Positions 44,764-52,391 of a stretch of DNA of 64,000 nucleotides are shown here, one piece after another (the stretch's first letter is position 1; every line of letters begins with the position of its first letter). The stretch is from Aulosira sp. FACHB-615 (GTDB taxonomy: Bacteria; Cyanobacteriota; Cyanobacteriia; Cyanobacteriales; Nostocaceae): assembly GCF_014698045.1 (NCBI RefSeq), contig NZ_JACJSE010000015.1, forward strand, positions 82,263-146,262, written 5' to 3'. The position numbers and the translations under genes are program-made. The notes under the pieces are model-generated. The model did no database searches. It was not told where the DNA came from and was given only the letters and a program-made list of their open reading frames with translations.

Positions 44764-47700
44764 ATGATAATAGATTGGTTGGCTGTTTGGGGCGTAACTC
44801 AAGCTGTCGGGTTTGCTTTTAAACCGATTTTTGAGGAATTAGCCAAAGATGTAGTCAAGGACTGGGCTAAGGATATATTAAAGTGTATCCCGAAGAACAT
44901 TTTACAGCAACTTAAAAAGGAAGAAATCGAAATTATTGCTGGCAAAGCCTTAAAGGAATTTTTAGAATTAATCCAGCAGGAATTAGAAGATGTAGATATC
45001 GAAGAACTAGCACTGCAACAATATACTAAAACTTTAAAAGAGTTTATTAGTAGCCACTTTATTAGAGAGATTCTCGGTTATCCTTTTCAAGCAGAATGTC
45101 ACTCTCTAGATGCTCAAGTACTTTTTCGTACTTGGTATGAAATGAATTTACCAAGTTTACCCCAGGATTTTGAATGGGAAAGACTCACTAAAAGATATAT
45201 CAAAAAAGTTAAGGCGATTATTCGTGAGTCAGATAAGTTACGCTCTCTTTTAGATAGTCAAAATTTAGAAGAAATAACTAAAAGTCTGCAAGATATATCT
45301 GGTATTCCGACAGATTTTGATTTACAGAAGTATCAAGAAGGACTATGTGAGCGTTACGGAAATCTGAAGTTAGATAGTTTAGATACCACTGGATATGCTT
45401 ATAACGAATTGAAGTTATGGCGGATGTTTATTGCTCAGAATGTGCGGGAAGTGCATCAAGTTTTACCCCAAGTACATGAATTACCTAAAGAACATCTCAA
45501 AAAGCAGCGAGATAGCAATCAAATAGAAGCGGAAATTTTACTAGAAGAGTTAGAAGGCTACCGCCGAGTGTATTTTGAGCAACCAATTGTTTCTGTATTA
45601 GATATTATTAATAATCCTGTTTATAAATATATAGTTATTTTAGGTGATCCAGGTTCTGGTAAATCGACATTATTGCAATTTTTAGCGTTGAATTGGGCGG
45701 AAACACCGCTAAACAATATTGTTTTTCAACCTATCCCTTTATTAATTGAGTTACGCACTTATATTAGAAGACGTGAGAATAATGAGTGTAGTAATTTCTT
45801 AGAGTTTTTTCATAAATGTAGTGGTATAGTTCATCATCTGAATCAAAATCAACTCCACGAACATTTAAAAGCGGGAAATGCTTTGGTGATGTTTGATGGT
45901 TTAGATGAAGTTTTTGAGTTGGGAAAGCGTGAAGATGTAATTACAGATATTCATCGGTTTACGAATGTCTACCCCAATGTGCGAGTAATTGTAACTTCGC
46001 GGGTAATTGGCTATAAACCGCAACGGTTACGAGATGCGGAATTTCGCCATTTTATGTTGCAAGATTTGGAGTCAGAACAAATTCAAGATTTTATCTATCG
46101 CTGGCATGAATTAACTTTTCATGATGAAGAAGATAAGTTACGGAAACGGGAACGGTTACAAAGAGCGATTGATACTTCAAAATCGATTGCTGAATTGGCA
46201 GGAAATCCGCTATTGTTAACGATGATGGCCATTCTCAATCGTAACCAAGAATTGCCCCGCGATCGCGCCACACTTTATGAGCAAGCATCACGAGTATTGC
46301 TGCATCAATGGGATGTGGAACGCGCTTTAGTAGAAGATTCACGCTTAGATCCGAAAACGATTGACTATAAAGATAAGCAGGCGATGTTGCGTCAAGTTGC
46401 TTATCACATGCAAACTAGTGCTAAAGGGTTGACTGGCAATTTAATTAGTGTGCATGATTTAGAAAAGATTTTGATTCGCTATTTAAAAAATATTGAATTT
46501 GAAAACCCAACTAAAGTGGCGCGGGTGATGATTAACCAATTACGGACTCGCAATTTTATGTTGTGTTTTTTAGGTGCAGATTATTATGCTTTTGTCCATC
46601 GGACTTTTTTAGAATATTTTTGTGCTTGGGAGTTTGTCTGGCAGTTTAAGGAAACACAAACACTGTCAATTAAAGAATTAAATAATGAGGTGTTTGGTAA
46701 ACATTGGCGTTATGAAACTTGGCATGAAGTTTTGCGATTGATTGTGGGAATGATTGAGCCGAGGTTTGTGTGCGAAATTCTCGAATATTTAATGGCGCAA
46801 GATGGAGAAGGGGAAAAGTTTATTAATTTGTTTTTAGCGGCTAAATGTCTTGCAGAGGTACGGAATCGCTTGTTAGTCACAACAACGGCGAATAAATTAT
46901 TAAATCGGCTGAAAGATTTAACGAAATATGACCTTGGTTATTATTATCAACCTTATCGAGATGAGGAAGAAACAAAATTAGTCCAAGAAATTCGGACTAA
47001 AGCAGTGACATCTGTGGCGACAACTTGGAAAGATGATGCTGATACTTTAGTTTGGTTGAAACAACTGGCTAATGCTGATGAACATGAAGATGTCCGCCGG
47101 ACTTCTGTCCAAGAATTAGCGAGAAGTTTTCGAGATCATGTTGATACTTTGGTATGGTTAAAACAACGGGCGATCGCAGATAATGATTGGACAGTCAGAC
47201 AAGTAGCATTGCAAGAACTCGCACGGAATTTCAAAGATGATTTAGAAATTCTCCCACTGCTGCAAACACGCGCCACCAGCGATGAAAATGAATATGTGCG
47301 TCAAGCGGCTGTACAGGAATTAGCCAGGGGTTTTAAAGACAAACCCGATATCTTACACTGGCTCAAACAGCGTGTGACAGCCGATAATTCTGGAACGGTG
47401 CGCCAAGTAGCTGTGCAAGAGTTAGCACGGGGGTTTAAAGATGATTTAGCAACTTTACCTTGGTTAAAACAATGCACCACAGATGATGACTGGACTGTGC
47501 GCCAAGCGGCTGTGCAAGAATTAGCTAGAAGTTTCAAAGACGATGCTGATACTCTCTCGATACTCAAGCAACGCGCCATTCATGATGAGAATGAATATGT
47601 CCGCCAAGCGGCTGTGCAAGAATTAGCCAGAAGTTTCAAAGACGATGCTGATACTTTCTCCATCCTCCAACAATGCGCCATAACTGATCAATATTCTGGA

Positions 47701-48489
47701 GTGCGTCAAACAGCCGTTGAAGAATTGGCGCGGGGGTTTAAAGATGAACCGGAAATTTTACCTTGGCTCAAACAGCGTACGACGGCGGATAATGACCAGT
47801 ATGTCAGACGTGCGGCTGTGCAGGAATTAGCCAGGGGATTTAAAGATGATGCCGAAACACTGTTGATTTTGCAACAAAGAGCGATCGCAGATCAATATTC
47901 TGATGTCCGGCGTGCGGCTGTGCAAGAATTAGCGAGAGGGTTCACAAATCATCCCGATACTTTACTCATTCTCAAACAAAGCGCCACCACCGATGAAAAT
48001 GAATATGTCCGCCGCACAGCATTGCAAAAACTCGCCAAAAATTTCACCAATGACCCTGATATTCTCCCAATTTTAAAAAAACACGCGACAGCAGATAAAT
48101 ATGCAGATGTCCGTCAAGCTGCTTTGCAAGAATTAGCTAGAAGATTCAAAAATGACCCTGAGACGCTGGTAATTCTCAAGAAACGCGCCATTGTTGATAA
48201 ATCATCGAATGTCCGACAAGTGGCTGTACAGGAGTTAGCCAGGGGTTTTCAAGACCAACTTGATTTATTTGAATTATTTTATAACTGTGCTGTTAACGAC
48301 CCCTTTACGCGGGAATATAGTTTTCAAGATAATCCCCGCCAAGTCGCACTAGAAGCCATTACCGAACAATATCCCCACTATCTACAGACATTACCATTGT
48401 TACGCGATCGCGCCACCAATGACCCAGATGAGCAGGTGCGGGAGTTGGCGAAGAAAAAGTTAGCTGATTTAGGCGAGAAATTTTCGTGA
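44764..48489 (+). CDS. NACHT NTPase with C-terminal HEAT-type repeats
   Basis: A 1241-residue STAND protein. The N-terminal 280 residues are helical with no family I can name; residues 1-60 (WLAVWGVTQAVGFAFKPIF, then amphipathic helices) recur in cyanobacterial NACHT proteins. The NACHT core has Walker A LGDPGSGKSTLL (about 291-302) and Walker B MFDGLDEVFE (about 377-386). From about residue 780 to 1190 there are 12 units of 34 residues, each starting VRxAAVQELARxFKDD, a HEAT-like solenoid. Bacterial NACHT proteins of this plan have been shown elsewhere to defend against phage; the solenoid would be the sensor. No nuclease domain is seen, so the N-terminal region is the candidate effector. 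Confidence 0.87.
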   Translation: MIIDWLAVWGVTQAVGFAFKPIFEELAKDVVKDWAKDILKCIPKNILQQLKKEEIEIIAGKALKEFLELIQQELEDVDIEELALQQYTKTLKEFISSHFIREILGYPFQAECHSLDAQVLFRTWYEMNLPSLPQDFEWERLTKRYIKKVKAIIRESDKLRSLLDSQNLEEITKSLQDISGIPTDFDLQKYQEGLCERYGNLKLDSLDTTGYAYNELKLWRMFIAQNVREVHQVLPQVHELPKEHLKKQRDSNQIEAEILLEELEGYRRVYFEQPIVSVLDIINNPVYKYIVILGDPGSGKSTLLQFLALNWAETPLNNIVFQPIPLLIELRTYIRRRENNECSNFLEFFHKCSGIVHHLNQNQLHEHLKAGNALVMFDGLDEVFELGKREDVITDIHRFTNVYPNVRVIVTSRVIGYKPQRLRDAEFRHFMLQDLESEQIQDFIYRWHELTFHDEEDKLRKRERLQRAIDTSKSIAELAGNPLLLTMMAILNRNQELPRDRATLYEQASRVLLHQWDVERALVEDSRLDPKTIDYKDKQAMLRQVAYHMQTSAKGLTGNLISVHDLEKILIRYLKNIEFENPTKVARVMINQLRTRNFMLCFLGADYYAFVHRTFLEYFCAWEFVWQFKETQTLSIKELNNEVFGKHWRYETWHEVLRLIVGMIEPRFVCEILEYLMAQDGEGEKFINLFLAAKCLAEVRNRLLVTTTANKLLNRLKDLTKYDLGYYYQPYRDEEETKLVQEIRTKAVTSVATTWKDDADTLVWLKQLANADEHEDVRRTSVQELARSFRDHVDTLVWLKQRAIADNDWTVRQVALQELARNFKDDLEILPLLQTRATSDENEYVRQAAVQELARGFKDKPDILHWLKQRVTADNSGTVRQVAVQELARGFKDDLATLPWLKQCTTDDDWTVRQAAVQELARSFKDDADTLSILKQRAIHDENEYVRQAAVQELARSFKDDADTFSILQQCAITDQYSGVRQTAVEELARGFKDEPEILPWLKQRTTADNDQYVRRAAVQELARGFKDDAETLLILQQRAIADQYSDVRRAAVQELARGFTNHPDTLLILKQSATTDENEYVRRTALQKLAKNFTNDPDILPILKKHATADKYADVRQAALQELARRFKNDPETLVILKKRAIVDKSSNVRQVAVQELARGFQDQLDLFELFYNCAVNDPFTREYSFQDNPRQVALEAITEQYPHYLQTLPLLRDRATNDPDEQVRELAKKKLADLGEKFS

Positions 48490-48563
48490 TTGTTGAGATG
48501 GAAATTAGTATGAATCAAAAAGTAAAATAAATTTAACCCGCAGTAAAAATTCTTAGCAAAAGA

Positions 48564-48815
48564 ATGAAACTACCAAATCTTGAACTCCAAACAATAGATC
48601 GAATTATTGAAATGGCTTGGGAAGATAGAACCCCATTTGAAGCCATTGAGGCACAGTTTGGACTGGAAGAAAAACAGGTAATTGCCTTAATGCGTCAGCA
48701 AATGAAACCATCTAGTTTTCGGATGTGGCGAGAACGAGTAACTCAACGCAAAACTAAACATTTAAATAAACGAGAATTTGTTGCCGGCAGATTTAAATCA
48801 CAAAATCAAAAATGA
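48564..48815 (+). CDS. TIGR03643/DUF2805 family protein
   Basis: An 83-residue protein with the family core IIEMAWEDRTPFEAIEAQFG (about 13-32), then VIALMRQQMKPSSFRMWRERV and a basic tail. It has a helix-turn-helix look, so nucleic-acid binding is possible. Its stop codon overlaps the start of a tiny membrane-protein frame by four bases. Confidence 0.85.
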   Translation: MKLPNLELQTIDRIIEMAWEDRTPFEAIEAQFGLEEKQVIALMRQQMKPSSFRMWRERVTQRKTKHLNKREFVAGRFKSQNQK

Positions 48816-48928
48816 TGAATATGAATAACGATGTTGTAATTTTTTTGCTCAGTGCTGGGGCGCTAATTATATATTTAATTTTCTCGGCCTTGACCGAGAT
48901 GGGGACAAAGCTACCTTGGAAGAAGTGA
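48812..48928 (+). CDS. Tiny membrane protein coupled to TIGR03643 gene
   Basis: A 38-codon frame starting ATGATG in an ATGA overlap with the upstream stop. It encodes a hydrophobic helix (DVVIFLLSAGALIIYLIFSA) and a short basic C-terminus (LPWKK), typical of small single-pass membrane proteins. Coupling supports translation, but the frame is short and I know no family. Confidence 0.5.
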   Translation: MMNMNNDVVIFLLSAGALIIYLIFSALTEMGTKLPWKK

Positions 48929-48968
48929 GCGATCGCTCATCTTATCCCATAAACTGTAGACAATGCTG

Positions 48969-49160
48969 CTACTCAATTACATCCTCAACTGTAAAAACTT
49001 TGCCGTCTACTGTTACTTGGTCGCTGGAAACTAATTTCCGTCCGCGACGGGTTTCGACTACCCCATTAACTTTCACATCACCATTAATAATCATTAGTTT
49101 GGCTTGTCCGCCAGTTGGGGCGATACCTAAAAACTTTAAAAACTGGTCGAGTTTAATCAT
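48969..49160 (-). CDS. Small S4-domain RNA-binding protein
   Basis: A 63-residue protein that is essentially one S4 domain: IKLDQFLKFLGIAPTGGQAK, then NGDVKVNGVVETRRGRKL. It resembles YbcJ/YaaA-type small S4 proteins that bind RNA, probably in ribosome assembly or translation. It is divergent from the DOPA-dioxygenase-like gene. Confidence 0.88.
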   Translation of the reverse strand: MIKLDQFLKFLGIAPTGGQAKLMIINGDVKVNGVVETRRGRKLVSSDQVTVDGKVFTVEDVIE

Positions 49161-49272
49161 CTGGCTACTTGTTGAATGTAGTTAGCACTGTACATCAACT
49201 TTATTTTATCGATGAGCTTAACGCTTGGTTGAAACAATTTTGATGAATATAGGAAATCTAGTTGTGTAGGTA

Positions 49273-49307
49273 GGGAGTAGGGAATGGGGAGTAGGGAGTA
49301 GTGAGTG
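49273..49307. repeat. 7-bp tandem repeat (GGGAGTA)
   Basis: Five heptamers (GGGAGTA or close variants), the reverse complement of the CCCTACT type at 23929. They lie in the gap between the divergent S4 and dioxygenase genes. Confidence 0.8.
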
Positions 49308-49343
49308 TACTGATTTTTTTCATAAATCAAATATGAGTCCTAT

Positions 49344-49712
49344 ATGACACAAAATAATCTGAGTCAGTCCATAAGAGAAAACAGCAGCATCATCGGGTTT
49401 CATGCTCATATTTACTATGATCCCGAAACTCGTGATGTTGCTGCTCAAATCCGCGAAGAGTTAGGTACTAGATTTGAAGTTATTTTAGGACGTTGGCGGG
49501 ATCAGCCAGTTGGGCCACATCCCAAATCTATGTATCAAGTCGCCTTTGCGCCAGATCAATTTCCCCAAGTTGTACCCTGGTTAATGTTGAACCGTAGGGG
49601 TTTAGATGTTCTCGTTCATCCTGAGACTGGTGATGATGTTACAGATCATACAGCCCATGCTTTATGGTTGGGAAATAAGCTGGAATTGAATATCCAAGTC
49701 TTGCAACGATAA
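49344..49712 (+). CDS. DOPA 4,5-dioxygenase family protein
   Basis: A 122-residue protein with the family signatures GFHAHIYYDPETRDVA (about 18-33), GPHPKSMYQVAF (about 57-68) and LVHPETGDDVTDHTAHALWLG (His-rich, possible metal ligands). Fungal and plant relatives cleave DOPA; bacterial members are usually of unknown substrate. It is convergent with the O-methyltransferase gene, only 12 bp apart. Confidence 0.87.
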   Translation: MTQNNLSQSIRENSSIIGFHAHIYYDPETRDVAAQIREELGTRFEVILGRWRDQPVGPHPKSMYQVAFAPDQFPQVVPWLMLNRRGLDVLVHPETGDDVTDHTAHALWLGNKLELNIQVLQR

Positions 49713-49724
49713 CGATTCAGATAA

Positions 49725-50393
49725 TTAATGACGCTTGCGTGCTAAAGTTAGCCCATCTGCGATCGCAATCAAACTCAAGTCAATGCGATCGTCTTCAGCT
49801 AACTTGCTATTAAACTCACGAATAGCTGTGGTAGATGAGTCCTGTAGTTCTGGTTGCAGTACCCTTCCCGACCACAACACATTGTCAATCGCAATTAAAC
49901 CACCAGGACGGACTAACTGTAACGCCAATTCGTAGTAACGATAATAATTTTCTTTGTCAGCATCAATAAAGGCAAAGTCAAAGGTTTCTGCTTGACCCTG
50001 TGCTAAAAGAGACTCTAAAGTTTCCGTCGCTGGCGCAAGTCGCAAGTCAATTTTATCTGCTACACCGACTTTTTCCCAATAACGCCGAGCCACAGATGTA
50101 AACTCTTCGCTCACATCACAGGCGATAATTTTGCCATCAGGTGGTAATGCTAACGCAACACTCAAAGAACTATAACCAGTAAAAACTCCTACTTCTAAAG
50201 TTTTTTTAGCACCAATTAATTTGACTAAGAACGCTAAAAACTGTCCTTGTTCCGGTGCAACCTGCATATTTGCACGGGGATGTTGAGCAGTTTCTTGTCG
50301 TAACTGTAAAAGTACTTCTGGTTCACGTAGAGAGACAGACAACAGATACTCATACAAATTTTGTGTCAGGTTCAGAGTTTTACCAGTAGACAT
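49725..50393 (-). CDS. SAM-dependent O-methyltransferase (caffeoyl-CoA type)
   Basis: A 222-residue methyltransferase. SAM motif LEVGVFTGYSS (about 66-76), the metal-binding FIDADKENYYRYYE (about 139-152) and IDNVLWSGRV place it in the cation-dependent catechol/caffeoyl-CoA O-methyltransferase family, like Synechocystis Slr0095. Catechol-type phenolics are the likely substrates (family knowledge). Its convergence with a DOPA-dioxygenase-like gene, also a catechol-type enzyme, is suggestive but may be chance. Confidence 0.87.
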   Translation of the reverse strand: MSTGKTLNLTQNLYEYLLSVSLREPEVLLQLRQETAQHPRANMQVAPEQGQFLAFLVKLIGAKKTLEVGVFTGYSSLSVALALPPDGKIIACDVSEEFTSVARRYWEKVGVADKIDLRLAPATETLESLLAQGQAETFDFAFIDADKENYYRYYELALQLVRPGGLIAIDNVLWSGRVLQPELQDSSTTAIREFNSKLAEDDRIDLSLIAIADGLTLARKRH

Positions 50394-50582
50394 ATTTTTC
50401 TATCTTGTGTTTACTGCTGATTTGTGTGAATATTCTACCAAATTACTGTATGCCGCTCAATTTAGCGTAGTATTAATTATATTTATATTATTAGTGAGGT
50501 ACAGACAAAAATAATTACCCGCAGATAAATTAGGATCTCAGCAGGCGAGGAGATAGTATAGCAGTCTTGTTTGATATGGGAA

Positions 50583-50609
50583 CAAGGGAGACAAGGGAGA
50601 CAAGGGAGA
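50583..50609. repeat. 9-bp tandem repeat (CAAGGGAGA)
   Basis: Three exact copies of CAAGGGAGA lie just upstream of the acetyltransferase start. The open frame continues through them, but they are probably leader DNA. Confidence 0.8.
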
Positions 50610-50636
50610 GAAACGCCAATTTATTGGATAAAAAAT

Positions 50637-51146
50637 ATGCAGTCATTAGAGACATTTAAGACGCATCGACTGTTAGCTGAGAGGCTGCAATTTCAACATT
50701 TAAATGAATTAAATCGGATGCACCAAAACAAACAAGTTATGGCAACTTTAGGTGGTGTACGTTCTGATGAAGAAACAAGGCTATTTATTTTCAATAACTT
50801 ACATCATTGGCAGCGTTATGGATATGGGTTATGGGTATTTAGAGATAAAATTAATCATCAATTTGTCGGGCGGGCTGGTCTTCGTAATACTGAGATAGAT
50901 GGAATTAATGAAGTTGAACTCGCCTATGCTCTGATGGCTAAATTTTGGGGACAAGGTTTAGCTACCGAAATGGGTGAGAAAATCTTGCAAATTGGTTTTG
51001 AAATCTTAAATTTACAAGAAGTTGTTTGCTTTACCCTAACCACAAATCAAGCTTCGCAAAGAGTGATGGAAAAGTTAGGTTTTAAGTATGAGCGGGAAAT
51101 GATTTATGCTAATCTACCTCATTTATTTTATCGGTTTAAAGCTTGA
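50637..51146 (+). CDS. GNAT family N-acetyltransferase
   Basis: A 169-residue protein starting MQSLETFKTHRLLAERLQF, a typical RimJ/RimL-type beginning. The core has YGLWVFRDKINHQFVGRAG, VELAYALMAKFWGQGLATE (acetyl-CoA-binding loop) and TTNQASQRVMEKLGFKYER. Substrate is unknown, possibly an amino-terminal or small-molecule amine. I placed the start at ATG 50637 because the upstream open frame is repeat DNA. The SDR gene begins 51 bp downstream. Confidence 0.87.
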   Translation: MQSLETFKTHRLLAERLQFQHLNELNRMHQNKQVMATLGGVRSDEETRLFIFNNLHHWQRYGYGLWVFRDKINHQFVGRAGLRNTEIDGINEVELAYALMAKFWGQGLATEMGEKILQIGFEILNLQEVVCFTLTTNQASQRVMEKLGFKYEREMIYANLPHLFYRFKA

Positions 51147-51197
51147 TAATTAAGCAAAAAATATAATATTATAAACTAAATTTACCACCTAAGTAAA

Positions 51198-51968
51198 ATG
51201 CCTTTTAAAGAAAACTTTAATAATGCCAATGCCATAACTATCGGAGCTAGTCAAGGCATTGGGTTGGGTTTTGTTAAACAATTGATTCAAGATATAAGAG
51301 TTAACAAAATTTACGCCACATATCGGCAAGAAGAAACTGCTCAAGAATTACTAGATTTAACTGAGGAATATCCTGATAAATTAACTTCCCTACAGATGGA
51401 TATTACTGATGAATCACAGATTGTTACAGTGGTCAAAAATATCAGCGCCCAAATCAATAAGCTGCACTTAGTAATTAACTGTGTTGGACTGTTACACGAA
51501 GGTGATTTACAACCAGAAAAAAGCTTAAAACATATTAATCCAGAAAATTTACTACGCTACTTTCAAATTAACAGTATTGGTGCGGTGTTATTAGCTAAAC
51601 ATTTACTACCTTTATTTCGTCATCCAGAACCCAGTGTGTTTGCTTCTATATCGGCAAAAGTGGGCAGCATTGGCGATAATCAACTAGGTGGATGGTATGG
51701 TTATCGTGCTTCTAAAGCGGCGCTGAATATGTTGATGCGAACAACTGCAATTGAGTATGGTAGAAGTTCTCCTCAAACTTTAGTTATCACTTTACATCCA
51801 GGAACAACCGATACACGTCTTTCTCGTCCATTTCAGCGCAATGTACCCCCAGAAAAATTATTTTCTGTAGAACGTACTGTAAGTCAATTATTAACTGTAA
51901 TTGAAAAATTAGAACCAGGTGATAGCGGGCAATTTTTTTCTTGGGATGGGAGCAAGTTACCTTGGTAA
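51198..51968 (+). CDS. SDR family oxidoreductase (C-factor-like)
   Basis: A 256-residue short-chain dehydrogenase. It has a variant nucleotide-binding motif IGASQGIGLGF (residues 16-26), NCVG in place of NNAG (about 95), and the active-site YGYRASKAALNML with Tyr and Lys. The C-terminal HPGTTDTRLSRPF and the GDSGQFFSWDG ending resemble the CsgA/C-factor-type SDR subgroup. It is probably cytoplasmic with an unknown substrate, and may share a transcript with the acetyltransferase gene. Confidence 0.85.
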   Translation: MPFKENFNNANAITIGASQGIGLGFVKQLIQDIRVNKIYATYRQEETAQELLDLTEEYPDKLTSLQMDITDESQIVTVVKNISAQINKLHLVINCVGLLHEGDLQPEKSLKHINPENLLRYFQINSIGAVLLAKHLLPLFRHPEPSVFASISAKVGSIGDNQLGGWYGYRASKAALNMLMRTTAIEYGRSSPQTLVITLHPGTTDTRLSRPFQRNVPPEKLFSVERTVSQLLTVIEKLEPGDSGQFFSWDGSKLPW

Positions 51969-52391
51969 AAATCTGAAGCTAGAGCTTAAATTGGGTGGAT
52001 TGCTAAGTGCGATCGCCCATTAATTAATCATATAATATTTTAGTTTATAATTCGAGTATTTAAACATATTTTTCAGACATTATTCCTGAATTAAAAGCAG
52101 CTAAAACTATTTAATATAACTGTTGTGGCTGATAGTTAATTCAGTCTTTAGTTCAATATGATTACAGAGTGCGATCGCCTAAAATTTTCAGCAACAGCTA
52201 GGGCGTATCTCCACTTAATATAAGACATAATATTCTACCAAAGAGGATACAAAACCATATCAAGTTTTTAGGACTTTATTGCTGTAGTAAAGTCCAAATT
52301 TATGTGCTAAAAAAATATGTGAGTAAATCTTGAGCAACTGCTGAAATATTTTACATATATTGCCACCTAAAATCATATATTGGGTTTGCTC
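51969..52391. other. Intergenic region, about 420 bp, AT-rich
   Basis: No gene or repeat array is visible. It carries two HIP1-type GCGATCGC sites. It precedes the outer-membrane-type gene, whose promoter should be here. Confidence 0.45.

Noticed and set aside
49725..50393. Mycosporine pathway methyltransferase
   Set aside because: The catechol/caffeoyl-CoA signature is clear and no other mycosporine genes are present.
50571..50636. N-terminal extension of the acetyltransferase
   Set aside because: These codons read a 9-bp tandem repeat (QGRQGRQGR). The ATG at 50637 gives a normal GNAT N-terminus.
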